DNA of 64,000 nucleotides from an uncultured beta proteobacterium (GTDB lineage Bacteria > Pseudomonadota > Gammaproteobacteria > Burkholderiales > Burkholderiaceae_C), in NCBI GenBank assembly GCA_903876735.1, contig CAIRAW010000038.1, positions 181,175 to 245,174 of the forward strand, written 5' to 3'. A program made the translations under genes and the position numbers. Of the stretch, positions 39,149-49,302 are shown piece after piece; the stretch's first letter is position 1, and each line of letters starts with the position of its first letter. The notes below the pieces were generated by a model. It was not told where the DNA came from. It did not search any database and worked only from the letters and a program-made list of their open reading frames with translations.

Positions 39149-39628
39149 TCACGTGCGTGCAATGGTTTGGGTGCGGCGAATCTTGTGCTGCAACTGGATG
39201 ATGCCGTAGAGCAGGGCCTCTGCTGTGGGCGGGCAACCCGGCACATAAATGTCAACCGGGACAATGCGATCACAGCCACGCACCACCGAATAGCTGTAGT
39301 GGTAGTAGCCACCGCCATTGGCGCAGGAACCCATGGAGATCACCCAGCGCGGCTCGGCAATCTGGTCGTAGACCTTGCGAAAGGCCGGCGCCATCTTGTT
39401 GCACAGGGTGCCAGCGACAATGATCAGGTCGGCCTGACGCGGACTGGCCCGAAAGACCTCAGCGCCAAAGCGGCTGATGTCGTAGCGGGCGGCGGCCGAC
39501 TGCATCATCTCGACGGCACAACAGGCCAGACCAAACGTTGCCGGCCAGAGCGAGCCGGTCTTGGCCCAGTTCATCACCGTGTCGTACGTGGTGGTGATGA
39601 AACCTTCTTTTAATACGCCTTCAATCAT
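39149..39628 (-). CDS. nuoB: NADH-quinone oxidoreductase subunit B (cluster N2)
   Basis: 159 aa from ATG 39628. The adjacent cysteines [11 protein letters not shown] together with GSCANGGG and [11 protein letters not shown] ligate the terminal cluster N2, which reduces quinone. The start 3 bases after nuoA and before [10 protein letters not shown] fits the family. Confidence 0.98.
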   Translation of the reverse strand: MIEGVLKEGFITTTYDTVMNWAKTGSLWPATFGLACCAVEMMQSAAARYDISRFGAEVFRASPRQADLIIVAGTLCNKMAPAFRKVYDQIAEPRWVISMGSCANGGGYYHYSYSVVRGCDRIVPVDIYVPGCPPTAEALLYGIIQLQHKIRRTQTIART

Positions 39629-39632
39629 TGCG

Positions 39633-39992
39633 TCATTCCCAGTCAAGGGCCCCTTTTTTCCACATGTAAACAAAGCCGATGACAAGGATGCCGACGAACT
39701 CCATCATGGCCCAGAACCCAACGGTGCCGATCTCCTTCAACGAGACGGCCCACGGGAACAGGAACGCAATTTCAAGGTCGAAAAGAATGAACAGAATCGC
39801 TATCAGGTAATAGCGCACGTCAAACTTCATACGGGCATCTTCGAAGGCTTCGAAGCCGCATTCGTAAGGAGAATTTTTTGCGGGATCCGGACGATTGGGT
39901 CCGAGGACATATCCAAGAACCTGAGGTGCGACGCCTGTAACGAGGCCGATCAGGATGAATAAGAGGACTGGCAGGTACTGATCAAGATTCAT
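39633..39992 (-). CDS. nuoA: NADH-quinone oxidoreductase subunit A
   Basis: 119 aa, three membrane helices; [22 protein letters not shown] is the conserved loop. First gene of the operon, starting at ATG 39992 (MNLDQYLP). tRNA-Leu lies 59 bases upstream on the same strand, so the operon may share its transcript or use a promoter in the short gap; no clear promoter is visible. Confidence 0.97.
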   Translation of the reverse strand: MNLDQYLPVLLFILIGLVTGVAPQVLGYVLGPNRPDPAKNSPYECGFEAFEDARMKFDVRYYLIAILFILFDLEIAFLFPWAVSLKEIGTVGFWAMMEFVGILVIGFVYMWKKGALDWE

Positions 39993-40051
39993 CGGTCGAT
40001 TCTGATCCAAGTTTGCGCTTGCTGCTTTGATCCACATCAAGCACGTGTATC

Positions 40052-40136
40052 TGGTGCCGTCGGCGAGACTCGAACTCGCACAGCTTTCGCCACTACCCCC
40101 TCAAGATAGCGTGTCTACCAATTTCACCACGACGGC
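40052..40136 (-). tRNA. tRNA-Leu (GAG)
   Basis: 85 nt including encoded CCA. The acceptor stem GCCGTCG/CGACGGC is perfect, D-loop AATTGGTAGAC, anticodon stem CTATC/GGTAG around loop TTGAGGG (anticodon GAG), a long variable arm as expected for leucine, and T-arm GTTCGAGTC. It lies between secG and nuoA, a conserved place in betaproteobacteria. Confidence 0.97.
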
Positions 40137-40252
40137 GGCTTTCAGATGTCCGGATTGCATGAGGAACCTTGCGGTTTTGGCTTTCAGGACAGCGTGCAGT
40201 TTACCCTGAAAACACGCTGTTTCCTGATGCCAACATGCAATAACAGCAGCAA

Positions 40253-40606
40253 TTATTTGGACGGGATTTGGGCTGCGCCCGAAGCCGGCAACGCAGGCAC
40301 GATTGCAGCCGGTGCGGGAGCGGCAAGCGGCGCGCCTTCAAGCACACTGCCAGTGCTTGCAGTCGGGCGCGCGGTGCCGAAATAGGCCAGCAACAAGGTG
40401 CAGACGAAGAACAAGGTTGCCAAAACAGCCGTGGTGCGCGACAGGAAATTGGCACTGCCACTTGCACCAAAAAGGCTGCCCGATCCGCCACTGCCGAATG
40501 CAGCACCCATGTCGGCACCCTTGCCGTGTTGCACCAGAATCAGACCGATCATGGCCACTGCCGTGATCATCTGAACGGCGAGAAGAATGCTGAGAAAAAT
40601 GTTCAT
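40253..40606 (-). CDS. secG: Preprotein translocase subunit SecG
   Basis: 117 aa. Two membrane helices ([18 protein letters not shown] and [18 protein letters not shown]) flank the loop [20 protein letters not shown], the SecG signature. It assists SecYE during protein export. The tail is Ala/Pro-rich and variable. Downstream of tpiA on the same strand; tRNA-Leu follows 116 bases later. Confidence 0.95.
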   Translation of the reverse strand: MNIFLSILLAVQMITAVAMIGLILVQHGKGADMGAAFGSGGSGSLFGASGSANFLSRTTAVLATLFFVCTLLLAYFGTARPTASTGSVLEGAPLAAPAPAAIVPALPASGAAQIPSK

Positions 40607-40649
40607 GAAATGCTCCTAAATATGTAAGGTCTCGTGCCCTGAAACCAGT

Positions 40650-41393
40650 TCAACCGGCAGAGGCAATGATCGAAAGAAAATCGGTCACCTTAAGGGCGGC
40701 ACCGCCCACCAGGCCACCATCAATGTCCGGTTGCGCCAGCAACTGCGCGGCGTTGGCGGCATTCATGCTGCCACCATAAAGAATCTGGATGCGATCCGCA
40801 TGCGCGGACGCCGCTTTCAACTGGGCACGCAGCACGGCGTGCACTTGTTGCGCCTGTTCGGTGCTGGCCGTCTTGCCGGTACCGATGGCCCACACCGGTT
40901 CATACGCCACCACGATTTCACTGATGCAGTGGCCGTTGGCGTGAATGACAGCGGCCAGTTGACGCCTGACCACCTCATCCGTCTTGCCGGCTTCACGCTC
41001 TGCCAGCGTCTCGCCAACACACACAATCGGCGTGATGCCGCAGGCCAACGCGCGACCGGCCTTGGCCGCCACCTGCGCGTCGGTTTCAAAATGATATTGA
41101 CGCCGCTCCGAGTGCCCGACCAGCACATGGCGAACACCAAACTCCCTGAGCATAGCGGCCGAAACTTCACCCGTGAAGGCACCCAGTTCATGCTGCGATA
41201 AATCCTGCGCACCCAGACTGATCGCGCTGCCTGCCAGCAAGGCCTGGCACTGGGCCAGGTAAATGGCCGGCACACAGACCGACACCTGACAGGCAGGCGA
41301 ACCCATTCCTGTCAACAGGCCTTTGATCAAACTCTCATTTGCCGACAGGCTGCCGTTCATTTTCCAGTTGCCTGCAATCAATTTATTTCTCAT
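40650..41393 (-). CDS. tpiA: Triosephosphate isomerase
   Basis: 247 aa from ATG 41393. It interconverts dihydroxyacetone phosphate and glyceraldehyde 3-phosphate. Catalytic Lys11 (GNWKMN), His94 (VGHSERR) and Glu165 ([11 protein letters not shown]) are all present, as is the C-terminal phosphate loop GGSMNAAN. The start overlaps the upstream oxidoreductase stop by 4 bases (ATGA), so the two genes are translationally coupled. Confidence 0.97.
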   Translation of the reverse strand: MRNKLIAGNWKMNGSLSANESLIKGLLTGMGSPACQVSVCVPAIYLAQCQALLAGSAISLGAQDLSQHELGAFTGEVSAAMLREFGVRHVLVGHSERRQYHFETDAQVAAKAGRALACGITPIVCVGETLAEREAGKTDEVVRRQLAAVIHANGHCISEIVVAYEPVWAIGTGKTASTEQAQQVHAVLRAQLKAASAHADRIQILYGGSMNAANAAQLLAQPDIDGGLVGGAALKVTDFLSIIASAG

Positions 41394-42385
41394 TCCACAC
41401 CCCACGTCAGAACAATCTTGCCAATATGCTGATTGGACTCCATCAGTTCGTGTGCCTGCGCTGCGTGCTGCGCTGCAAACGTGCTGTGAACCACCGGCTT
41501 GATGCGGCCCTGCTCGATCAGCGGCCAGACATACCTGAGGCAGGCCTGTGCAATTGCCTGCTTGAAAGCCAGCGGACGCGGCCGCAAGGTCGAACCCGTC
41601 AGCGTGAGGCGCCGGCGCAACACGAGACCCGCATTGATCTCGCTCTTGACGCCGCCCTGCACCGCGATGATGACCAGGCGGCCGTCTTCGCGCAGGCACT
41701 CGATTTCCTTGGCCACATAGCTGCCGGCCACCATATCCAGAATGACATCAACGCCCTGCCCTGAGGTCAGGCGTTTGACCTCGGCCTGGAAATCATGCGT
41801 CTTGTAGTTGATGGCGTGATCGGCCCCCAGGGCCAGACAGGCCACACATTTCTCGTCGCTGCCGGCCGTAGCAATAACCTGCGCACCCATGGCTTTGGCC
41901 AATTGAATGGCGGTTACGCCAATGCCACTGGTACCACCTTGCACCAGAAAGCTCTCACCCGGCTGCAATCGCGCACGGTCAAAGACATTGCTCCAGACCG
42001 TGAAGAAAGTCTCGGGCAAGGAGGCTGCCTCGGAGTCGCTCAGCCCTCTGGGCACCGGCAGACACTGCCCGACGGGTGCCACGCAGTACTGTGCATATCC
42101 ACCGCCAGCTACCAGTGCACAAACCCGGTCGCCGAGCGCCAGACCAGCCGCTGCCAGCGCTTGCGCATCCCCCTGCTCAATCACGCCCGCCACTTCCAGC
42201 CCCGGAATGTCCGAAGCACCGGGCGGCACCGGGTAATTGCCCGTGCGTTGCAGCACGTCAGGGCGGTTAACGCCACTGGCGGCTACACGAATGAGCAACT
42301 CGCCTACACCCGCAAGCGGCATCGGACGTTCGGCCAGACGCAAAACGTCCGGCGCACCGAACGCGGTGATTTCAATGACTTTCAT
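41390..42385 (-). CDS. NAD(P)H:quinone oxidoreductase, zinc-independent MDR family (PIG3/QorB-like)
   Basis: 331 aa from ATG 42385 ([10 protein letters not shown]). Medium-chain reductase fold: GroES-like half with [22 protein letters not shown], then a Rossmann half with [21 protein letters not shown] binding NADPH. There are no zinc ligands of the alcohol dehydrogenase type. The TP53I3/PIG3 group reduces quinones by one electron; the exact substrate is unknown. Situated 45 bases after pnp and coupled to tpiA. Confidence 0.88.
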   Translation of the reverse strand: MKVIEITAFGAPDVLRLAERPMPLAGVGELLIRVAASGVNRPDVLQRTGNYPVPPGASDIPGLEVAGVIEQGDAQALAAAGLALGDRVCALVAGGGYAQYCVAPVGQCLPVPRGLSDSEAASLPETFFTVWSNVFDRARLQPGESFLVQGGTSGIGVTAIQLAKAMGAQVIATAGSDEKCVACLALGADHAINYKTHDFQAEVKRLTSGQGVDVILDMVAGSYVAKEIECLREDGRLVIIAVQGGVKSEINAGLVLRRRLTLTGSTLRPRPLAFKQAIAQACLRYVWPLIEQGRIKPVVHSTFAAQHAAQAHELMESNQHIGKIVLTWGVE

Positions 42386-42430
42386 GCGCGTATCAGCTGA
42401 TGGCATCTGTGCCGTCGACTGGCGGGACAC

Positions 42431-44554
42431 TCAACCGTGGTGATCCTGGCCACCCTGGGTGGGACGGTCCAGCAACACCTTCATCGACAATTTGATGCGG
42501 CCTTTTTCATCCGTCTCCATCACCTTGACGCGAACGATCTGACCTTCTGACAGGTAGTCGGTAACCTTCTCGACCCGCTCGTGTGCGATCTGGCTGATGT
42601 GCAGCAGACCATCCTTGCCGGGCAGCAGATTGACCAGCGCGCCAAAGTCCAGGATCTTGGTGATCGGACCTTCGTAGATCTTGCCAATTTCAACTTCGGC
42701 CGTGATCTGCTCGATGCGGCGCTTGGCTTCCTCAGCCTTGGCCGGATCGGCCGATGCGATGGTAATCGTGCCATCTTCATCGATATTGATCTGGGTACCG
42801 GTTTCTTCGGTCAGCGCGCGAATCACCGAACCGCCCTTGCCGATCACATCACGGATCTTTTCGGGATTGATCTTCATGGTGAACAGGCGCGGCGCAAAGT
42901 TCGACACTTCGGTCTTGGCTTCGGCCATCGCTTCCTGCATCTTGCCCAGGATGTGCATGCGTGCTTCCTTGGCCTGGGCCAGTGCGACTTGCATGATTTC
43001 CTTGGTGATGCCCTGAATCTTGATGTCCATCTGCAAGGCGGTAATGCCGTTGGTGGTGCCAGCAACCTTGAAGTCCATGTCACCGAGGTGATCTTCATCG
43101 CCCAGGATGTCGGTCAGCACGGCGAAACGGTTTTCTTCCTTGATCAGACCCATGGCGATGCCCGCCACGTGCGCCTTGATCGGAACGCCAGCGTCCATCA
43201 GCGACAAACAACCGCCGCAAACCGAAGCCATCGACGAAGAACCGTTGGACTCGGTAATTTCCGAGACCACGCGCATCGTGTACGGGAAGTCTTCCTTGCT
43301 CGGCAGCACCGCAATCAGCGCGCGCTTGGCCAGACGGCCGTGACCGATTTCACGGCGCTTGGGCGTACCAACACGACCGGTTTCGCCGGTGGCGAAGGGA
43401 GGCATGTTGTAGTGCATCAGGAAGCGGTCTTCGTAATCGCCGGCCAGCGCGTCGATGCGCTGCGCATCACGCTCGGTACCGAGCGTGGTGACCACCAGAG
43501 CCTGGGTCTCGCCACGCGTGAACAGGGCCGAGCCATGGGTGCGCGGCAGCACGGAGTTACGGATTTCAATCGGACGCACGGTACGCGTATCGCGGCCGTC
43601 GATGCGAGGCTCGCCGGCCAGGATCTGGCTGCGAACGATGCGCGCTTCGATGTCAAACAGCATGCCTTCAACCTTGACACTATCAAAGGGGACACCGTCG
43701 AGTTTCAGGTCGGCCATTACGACTGCGTAGGCTTCGCGGCAGGCGCGGGTACGTGCCTGCTTGTTGCGAATCTGATAGGCCGCCGCCAGTTTGTCATTGG
43801 CAATGGCGCCAACCTTGGCGATCAGGGGTTCGTCCTTGGCCGGCGCTTTCCAGTCCCAGGCCGGCTTGCCGGCGTCCCGCACCAGTTCGTTGATGGCATT
43901 GATGGCAATCGTGCCCTGCTGATGACCGAACACCACCGCGCCAAGCATGATTTCTTCGCTCAGTTGCTTGGCTTCTGATTCCACCATCAAAACGGCGGCC
44001 TCGGTACCGGCAACCACCAAGTCCATGACCGAGTCCTTGCGCGCGGTCTGCCCCGGATTGAGCACGTATTCGCCATTGATGTAGCCAACGCGGGCGGCAC
44101 CGATCGGGCCGCTGAACGGAATGCCACTGACGGACAAAGCCGCGCTGACCGCGATCAAGGCAGCGATGTCGGCATCGACTTCCGGGTTGAGCGACAGGGT
44201 GTGCACGACAACGTGCACTTCGTTGAAAAAACCTTCCGGGAACAGCGGACGGATCGGGCGGTCGATCAGGCGACTGGTCAGCGTTTCAAACTCGCTGGGG
44301 CGGCCTTCACGCTTGAAAAAGCTGCCGGGAATCTTGCCGGCGGCGTAGGTCTTTTCGAGGTAATCCACTGTCAGCGGGAAAAAGTCCTGGCCGGCCTTGC
44401 CTTCGGTCTTGCCGACGACGGTGGCCAGCACGACGGTGCCATCCATGTCCAGCAGCACGGCGCCATTGGCCTGACGTGCGATTTCACCGGTTTCCATGGT
44501 GACGGTGTTCTGGCCCCATTGGAAGGTTTTTGTGACTTTGTTGAATATGCTCAT
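42431..44554 (-). CDS. pnp: Polyribonucleotide nucleotidyltransferase (PNPase)
   Basis: 707 aa from ATG 44554, which has AGGAG upstream; earlier in-frame ATGs lie in the leader. Two RNase PH domains (the second begins [20 protein letters not shown]), a KH domain ([17 protein letters not shown]) and an S1 domain ([18 protein letters not shown]) near the C-terminus. It is a phosphorolytic 3'-5' exoribonuclease and degradosome subunit. The rpsO-pnp order with a terminator-like hairpin between matches E. coli, where PNPase autoregulates through RNase III cleavage in the leader. Confidence 0.97.
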   Translation of the reverse strand: MSIFNKVTKTFQWGQNTVTMETGEIARQANGAVLLDMDGTVVLATVVGKTEGKAGQDFFPLTVDYLEKTYAAGKIPGSFFKREGRPSEFETLTSRLIDRPIRPLFPEGFFNEVHVVVHTLSLNPEVDADIAALIAVSAALSVSGIPFSGPIGAARVGYINGEYVLNPGQTARKDSVMDLVVAGTEAAVLMVESEAKQLSEEIMLGAVVFGHQQGTIAINAINELVRDAGKPAWDWKAPAKDEPLIAKVGAIANDKLAAAYQIRNKQARTRACREAYAVVMADLKLDGVPFDSVKVEGMLFDIEARIVRSQILAGEPRIDGRDTRTVRPIEIRNSVLPRTHGSALFTRGETQALVVTTLGTERDAQRIDALAGDYEDRFLMHYNMPPFATGETGRVGTPKRREIGHGRLAKRALIAVLPSKEDFPYTMRVVSEITESNGSSSMASVCGGCLSLMDAGVPIKAHVAGIAMGLIKEENRFAVLTDILGDEDHLGDMDFKVAGTTNGITALQMDIKIQGITKEIMQVALAQAKEARMHILGKMQEAMAEAKTEVSNFAPRLFTMKINPEKIRDVIGKGGSVIRALTEETGTQINIDEDGTITIASADPAKAEEAKRRIEQITAEVEIGKIYEGPITKILDFGALVNLLPGKDGLLHISQIAHERVEKVTDYLSEGQIVRVKVMETDEKGRIKLSMKVLLDRPTQGGQDHHG

Positions 44555-44629
44555 TGGTTTCTCCTGGTCAATGTGGGAAGTGCAGGCCACTTCGCCCGAG
44601 CCCGGATTCAGCATCACAGAACACGATGC

Positions 44630-44666
44630 CATTCCAGAGAAATTCGCTTGGAATACCTCTGGAATG
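44630..44666. repeat. Inverted repeat in the pnp leader region
   Basis: Perfect 10-base arms CATTCCAGAG (44630-44639) and CTCTGGAATG (44657-44666) with a 17-base loop. It lies between rpsO and pnp, about 75 bases upstream of the pnp start. It could be a processing hairpin (RNase III-type site) or a dispersed repeat. Confidence 0.5.
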
Positions 44667-44700
44667 ACACAGCTTCGCTCCGTTCTTGCCTGCTCCGAAG

Positions 44701-44736
44701 TAAAAAACGCCTGAGCTAGTAACCTAACTCAGGCGT
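44701..44736 (-). terminator. Rho-independent terminator after rpsO
   Basis: Read on the minus strand: arms ACGCCTGAG and ACGCCTGAG-complement CTCAGGCGT (44728-44736 and 44707-44715) with a 12-base loop, followed by six T residues (plus strand A702-A707). It lies 19 bases after the rpsO stop and should end or attenuate transcription before pnp. Confidence 0.8.
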
Positions 44737-44754
44737 TCATCATTCGATTCGTGC

Positions 44755-45021
44755 TTACTTGCGCAGACCCAACTTGGTGATCAGCGCGGTGTAGCGGTCA
44801 GCATCCTTGGATTTCAGGTAATCGAGCAGCTTGCGGCGACGGCTCACCATGCGCAACAAACCACGGCGACCATGGTGGTCTTTGGCGTGGGTCTTGAAGT
44901 GCGGCATGAGTTCGTTGATGCGGGCCGTCAGCAGTGCAACTTGCACTTCGGGACTACCGGTGTCACCGGCTTGGCGTGCGTTGTCTTTGACGACAGCGGC
45001 TTTGATACTGGATGCGATCAT
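44755..45021 (-). CDS. rpsO: Small-subunit ribosomal protein S15
   Basis: 88 aa, the standard length. [19 protein letters not shown] and [23 protein letters not shown] are invariant 16S rRNA-binding segments. A strong TATAAT lies about 84 bases upstream and a hairpin sits in the leader. Confidence 0.97.
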   Translation of the reverse strand: MIASSIKAAVVKDNARQAGDTGSPEVQVALLTARINELMPHFKTHAKDHHGRRGLLRMVSRRRKLLDYLKSKDADRYTALITKLGLRK

Positions 45022-45048
45022 GTCATTTTCCTGTTGAATGTGAACTTG

Positions 45049-45110
45049 CGTCCGGCGCTGGAACTGCCCCGGACGTGCGCTTGTGCAATGTGCAAAGCCC
45101 GCAGATTATA
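45049..45110 (-). promoter_or_regulatory. rpsO promoter -10 box and leader hairpin
   Basis: On the minus strand a perfect TATAAT occupies 45105-45110; no convincing -35 is seen at 16-18 bases. Downstream in the leader, CGTCCGG/CCGGACG arms (45069-45075 and 45049-45055) form a 7-base stem with a 13-base loop ahead of the rpsO ribosome site. S15 represses its own translation in E. coli, so a structured leader would fit, but this hairpin is not shown to be the control element. Confidence 0.5.
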
Positions 45111-45173
45111 GCCAATCCGTACATTGTGCCCCGAACCGCCCTGCAAAACCCGGCGTACGTGGCAAGCCTACTG

Positions 45174-46334
45174 TCAGGCTTGCGCTGCCAGCCACTGCTG
45201 CAGACGCGCCACACCCTGCACCAGACGTTGCTGCTCTTTTGACGCAAAACACCAGCGCAACCAGCCGCGCGCCTGCGGCGCAAAAGCATCACCGGGCGCC
45301 AGACCCAGCCCGGCCTCACCTACCAGCCGTTTGGCCGTCGCCAGAGAATCGTCATAGCCCGTCAACTTGAAAAACGCGTACATGCCGCCGCGCGGGACGG
45401 CCACCTGCACGCCAGGAATCGCCTGCAGCAAGGGCACCAGGGTGTCGCGGCAGGCCTTCAGATGCGCCACAACCTGTGGCGTCACCTCAGCGGTGCGCTG
45501 CAATGCGACGATGCCGGCGCGCTGCGTGAAGACACTCGCGCAGGAGGTATTGAACTCAATCAGTTTGCCCATGTGGTGGGTCATGGCCGGCGGCATGACC
45601 AGCCAGCCCAGACGCCAGCCGGTCATGAGAAAACTCTTGGAAAAGCTGTGCACCACGACCAGGCGGTCATCGGGCGTTGTGATATCCAGAAAGCTCGGCG
45701 CGCAGCCATTCGGAGTGGGCTCGTAATAAAGCCGCTCGTAGACCTCATCGGCCAGGATCCAGGTTCCGGTCTTGCGGCAATGCGCCAGGATGGTCTGCTG
45801 GGCCTCACGATCCAGTGTCCAACCGGTTGGATTATTGGGCGCATTGATGATCAAAACCTTGGTCGATGCGGTGACCGCCGCCAGCAGGACGTTCAGGTCC
45901 AGTGTCCAGGCCCCGTCCACGGGTGCCAGTGCCACGCAATGGACGCGTGCACCCATGATGGCGGGCTGTGCCGTCAGATTCGGCCAGACCGGCGTGACCG
46001 CCACCACTTCGTCGCCCGCGTCGACCAGTTGCTGCACCGCCAGCATCAGCGCGTTGACGCCGCCATTGGTGACGGCGATGCGTTCGACACCAATCGGCCC
46101 ATGGCGCGCACTCATGTAGCTCGAAATTTCCTGGCGCAACTCTGGCAAACCCAGGTTGTGCGAATAAAAGGTTTCACCGCGCTGCAATGAATCAATGGCA
46201 GCCTGGCGGATGAACTCGGGCGTCACCTCGTCACTTTCACCAAACCAGAAAGCCAGCACGTCGCTGCGCCCCATTCCGGCATTGGCGACTTCGCGGATTT
46301 TCGACTCTTCAAGGTTCTGGATGACTTGGCGCAT
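45174..46334 (-). CDS. Class I/II PLP-dependent aminotransferase
   Basis: 386 aa. ETFYSHNLGLPELRQEI, NAPNNPTGW and the PLP-lysine region VVHSFSKSFLMTGWRLGW (Lys in SFSKS) place it in the aspartate/aromatic aminotransferase superfamily, fold type I. The amino donor is not defined by sequence. The stop lies about 60 bases beyond the rpsO promoter region. It follows the binding-protein gene on the same strand by 23 bases, which may suggest amino-acid use. Confidence 0.9.
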   Translation of the reverse strand: MRQVIQNLEESKIREVANAGMGRSDVLAFWFGESDEVTPEFIRQAAIDSLQRGETFYSHNLGLPELRQEISSYMSARHGPIGVERIAVTNGGVNALMLAVQQLVDAGDEVVAVTPVWPNLTAQPAIMGARVHCVALAPVDGAWTLDLNVLLAAVTASTKVLIINAPNNPTGWTLDREAQQTILAHCRKTGTWILADEVYERLYYEPTPNGCAPSFLDITTPDDRLVVVHSFSKSFLMTGWRLGWLVMPPAMTHHMGKLIEFNTSCASVFTQRAGIVALQRTAEVTPQVVAHLKACRDTLVPLLQAIPGVQVAVPRGGMYAFFKLTGYDDSLATAKRLVGEAGLGLAPGDAFAPQARGWLRWCFASKEQQRLVQGVARLQQWLAAQA

Positions 46335-46357
46335 GGTGGACTCGATTGGTGTGTTGA

Positions 46358-47635
46358 TTACTTCAGGGGGCGCTGCATATTGCAGTTGCCGGGCTGCTCG
46401 GCGTCGACTGCCGCGATGCTTTTGACGACACGAAAACCATAGCCAGAACCTTCAACGTCAAACTTGACGCCCGCTTCGCCCTGTCGGTCCATTAGGCCCA
46501 CGACCAGCGCTTGCTGGAACTGATGGTCCGACGCGCGCATGCTGCCAGTTTGATTGGCGAGCGTGACCTTGGCCTGCTCCAGTTTGCTGGCGACCGCAAA
46601 AGCATCGGTGCTAGCGGCCTTTTCAATCGCCTGCACCAGCGCCGCCACCATCAGTTGCATGCGTAGGTGAACGTAATCATCCGCCGGTTTCGGGAAGCGC
46701 TGGCGGAAGGACCGGTAGAAGACCTCGCTTTGCGCATTGGGTACGTTGGGCAACCAGTCGGCAACCGCCAGCACTTTGCCGATGCCGGCGTCGCCCATCG
46801 CCGCTGGCGCGCCCAGCGCATTGCCGTAAAAGGTGTAGAACCTGCCATCAAAGCCCGCTTCCTTCGCCGCCTTGACCAGCAAGGTGAGGTCGTTGCCAAA
46901 ATTGCCTGTGATGACGGCCTGGGCACCGCTGGCCTTGATCTTGGCGGCATAGGGCAGAAAGTCCTTCACGCGCCCCATCGGGTGCAACTCTTCACCGACC
47001 AGGCGCACATCCGGTCGCAATAGCCCGAGTTGCCGCCGTGCTTCCCGCGCAACTGCCTGTCCGAAGCTGTAATCCTGACCAATCAGGTAGACGCTTTTCA
47101 GTGACCGGTCGTCCTTGAGCACCGACATCAGCGCACCCATGCGCATGTCGGCATGGGCGTCAAACCGGAAATGCCAGAAACTGCACTTCTCGTTGGTCAG
47201 GATGGGGTCGACTGCCGAGTAGTTCAGGAACAGCACGCGCTTGCTCGGTTCGCGCTCGTTGTGCTTGTTGATCGCGTCAATCAGCGCTGCAGCAGTGGAC
47301 GAGGAGTTGCCCTGCACGATGTACTGTGCGCCGTCGTCGATGGCCGCTTTGAGCGCCGACAAGGCCTCCTCGTTCTGGCCCTTGCTGTCATAACGCTCGA
47401 GCGTGAGGGCACGACTGCCGGTTCCGGAAAATTTCACGCCACCGCCAGCGTTGACGCGTTCCACGGCCCAGATCAGGTTGCGCAGCACCGCCTCGCCGGT
47501 ATTGGCAAACGGACCGCTCAGGCTCTCGATCATGGCGATCCGGATCGGCGCCGGATCGGCTTGGGCCAGAGCCGGCACGACCGCCCATAGCGCCAGCAGC
47601 GCCAATTTCAAGGCCTGCCACCTAAGAATAAACAT
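46358..47635 (-). CDS. Periplasmic substrate-binding protein, branched-chain amino acid type
   Basis: 425 aa from ATG 47635, chosen because it begins the signal peptide LKLALLALWAVVPALAQA. The mature part opens with PIRIAMIESLSGPFANTGEA, the usual start of Leu/Ile/Val-type (type I fold) binding proteins, and has VQGNSSSTAAALIDAI. No transporter permease or ATPase genes are adjacent, so it is an orphan or serves a transporter encoded elsewhere. Substrate not defined. Confidence 0.87.
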   Translation of the reverse strand: MFILRWQALKLALLALWAVVPALAQADPAPIRIAMIESLSGPFANTGEAVLRNLIWAVERVNAGGGVKFSGTGSRALTLERYDSKGQNEEALSALKAAIDDGAQYIVQGNSSSTAAALIDAINKHNEREPSKRVLFLNYSAVDPILTNEKCSFWHFRFDAHADMRMGALMSVLKDDRSLKSVYLIGQDYSFGQAVAREARRQLGLLRPDVRLVGEELHPMGRVKDFLPYAAKIKASGAQAVITGNFGNDLTLLVKAAKEAGFDGRFYTFYGNALGAPAAMGDAGIGKVLAVADWLPNVPNAQSEVFYRSFRQRFPKPADDYVHLRMQLMVAALVQAIEKAASTDAFAVASKLEQAKVTLANQTGSMRASDHQFQQALVVGLMDRQGEAGVKFDVEGSGYGFRVVKSIAAVDAEQPGNCNMQRPLK

Positions 47636-47728
47636 TGGAAATTTCTCTTGAAAACAGATGCATTGCGCGCAGATTGGACTCAAGCGGCGTTCGCGTTGGG
47701 CGCCGCGCAGTGTACAAGGAGTTCAACC

Positions 47729-48106
47729 ATGTTTTTTGCCACCAGCCCCGCCAGCTTCCGTCATCCCGTCTATTCAGCGGCGGGGCGCTCCCTTGAGCGC
47801 TTTCTGTCCGAAGCACAACTGGCCGGCCGCCAGGGCGCTTGCGCCATCGAGCAGGAAGAAAAGTTCTTCACCCTGCGCTTTGACGTTCCCGGCATCGCCA
47901 AAGACCAACTCAGCATCGGCATCGAAGGTGCCATCGTGCGCATCGAGAGCAAGGAAGGTGCAAACCGCCAGTACAAGTCAGCCTATGAACTGCCACAAGA
48001 CATCGATGCCGGCAGCAGCCATGCCAGCCTGGAAAACGGCGTGCTCACACTCAAGCTCGCCAAGCAGGTTCCAGTCAGCCGCGTGACGGCCTTGACCATC
48101 AACTGA
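47729..48106 (+). CDS. Hsp20/alpha-crystallin family small heat-shock protein
   Basis: 125 aa from ATG 47729 with AAGGAG upstream. The alpha-crystallin domain runs from EEKFFTLRFDVPGI to SLENGVLTLKLAK (about 45-115), with the typical LENGVLTL strand. Hsp20 proteins hold unfolding proteins in a refoldable state. The C-terminus is short and lacks a clear I-x-I oligomerisation motif. Divergent from the binding-protein gene; no sigma-32 promoter could be confirmed. Confidence 0.88.
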   Translation: MFFATSPASFRHPVYSAAGRSLERFLSEAQLAGRQGACAIEQEEKFFTLRFDVPGIAKDQLSIGIEGAIVRIESKEGANRQYKSAYELPQDIDAGSSHASLENGVLTLKLAKQVPVSRVTALTIN

Positions 48107-48130
48107 TTGACAGCAGAAAGCGCAACGGGT

Positions 48131-49195
48131 CTAAAGCAGATCCAGGGGCCAGCGTGGTTTGACATCAAAAGCATAAACCGCGCTGGCGGTTTGCTGCCCG
48201 GACTGTAGCCGCATCGCGGCAGCCATGGCGATCATGGCGCCGTTGTCGGTACACAGATGCAGTTCCGGGTAATGCACCCGAACCTGGCGCCGCGCACACT
48301 CGGCGTTGAGTTGTTCACGCAAGCGGCGATTGGCGCCAACGCCACCGGCCACCACCAGTCGTTTCATACCGGTCTGCGCCAGCGCCGCCAGCGATTTCTT
48401 GACCAGCACTTCGACGATGGCTGCCTGCGTCGAAGCCGCCAGATCGGCCAGCACCGCGGCCGGCAGATCCTCTACCAGGCAGCCCTGCGCCAACGCCAGC
48501 TTTCTTGCCTGCACCATCACCGCCGTTTTCAACCCGGCAAATGAAAAATCGAGATTGCCGCTCTTGAGCAAGGGCCTCGGCAGCGCGTAGGCAGCCGCCC
48601 TGCCCTGTTCGGCCAGAACGGCGAGGGCCGGACCACCGGGATATCCCAGGCCCAGCAATTTTGCCGATTTGTCGAACGCCTCGCCCGCCGCGTCGTCTAT
48701 CGTTTCGCCGAGCAAGATGTAGCGTCCCACCCCGTTCACCTGCATCAGTTGCGTGTGCCCCCCCGATACCAGCAGCGCAACGAAGGGAAACTGGGGTGGA
48801 TCAGCGCTCAGGAAAGGCGAGAGCAGATGGCCCTCCAGATGGTGCACACCCAACACCGGCTTCTTCAGCGCCGCCGCCAGCGCACAAGCCACGCCGGCGC
48901 CCACCAGCAAAGCCCCCGCCAGACCGGGACCGCGGGTGAAGGCCACCACATCAACCTCGGCCAGCGTGCACCCGGAGTCAAGAAGCACCTGTTGCGTCAG
49001 GGGCAGCACACGCCGGATGTGGTCACGGCTGGCCAGTTCGGGCACGACCCCGCCATAGGCCTGGTGCATTTCAATCTGGCTGTACAAGGCGTGGGCCAGC
49101 AGCACCGGCAGGTCATCGCCGTGCAGCGCCACCAGCGCCACACCGGTCTCGTCACAGGACGATTCAATCCCCAATACCTGCAAGGTTTTTGCCAT
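48131..49195 (-). CDS. tsaD: tRNA N6-threonylcarbamoyladenosine transferase TsaD
   Basis: 354 aa from ATG 49195 ([18 protein letters not shown]). The ASKHA-fold protein has metal ligands in [12 protein letters not shown] and the late [12 protein letters not shown]. It transfers the threonylcarbamoyl group to A37 of ANN-decoding tRNAs. Convergent with hsp20 and divergent from grxD. Confidence 0.96.
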   Translation of the reverse strand: MAKTLQVLGIESSCDETGVALVALHGDDLPVLLAHALYSQIEMHQAYGGVVPELASRDHIRRVLPLTQQVLLDSGCTLAEVDVVAFTRGPGLAGALLVGAGVACALAAALKKPVLGVHHLEGHLLSPFLSADPPQFPFVALLVSGGHTQLMQVNGVGRYILLGETIDDAAGEAFDKSAKLLGLGYPGGPALAVLAEQGRAAAYALPRPLLKSGNLDFSFAGLKTAVMVQARKLALAQGCLVEDLPAAVLADLAASTQAAIVEVLVKKSLAALAQTGMKRLVVAGGVGANRRLREQLNAECARRQVRVHYPELHLCTDNGAMIAMAAAMRLQSGQQTASAVYAFDVKPRWPLDLL

Positions 49196-49302
49196 AGGCG
49201 CCGAGTGTAGGTGAAGCCTGCGACACGTCATGCACCCGGAGCAAGGACACGCCGGGGCCGAAGGTGGAATAATCGCGCATTTGGCAAATAAGGAATCTCG
49301 AC

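Noticed and set aside
40189..40220. Inverted repeat ACAGCGTG/CACGCTGT between secG and tRNA-Leu as a terminator
   Set aside because: It has no T run in either direction and a 16-base loop; it could be chance or part of tRNA processing.
49196..49302. Promoter for grxD around a GAATAAT string
   Set aside because: No matching -35 element at a suitable distance.
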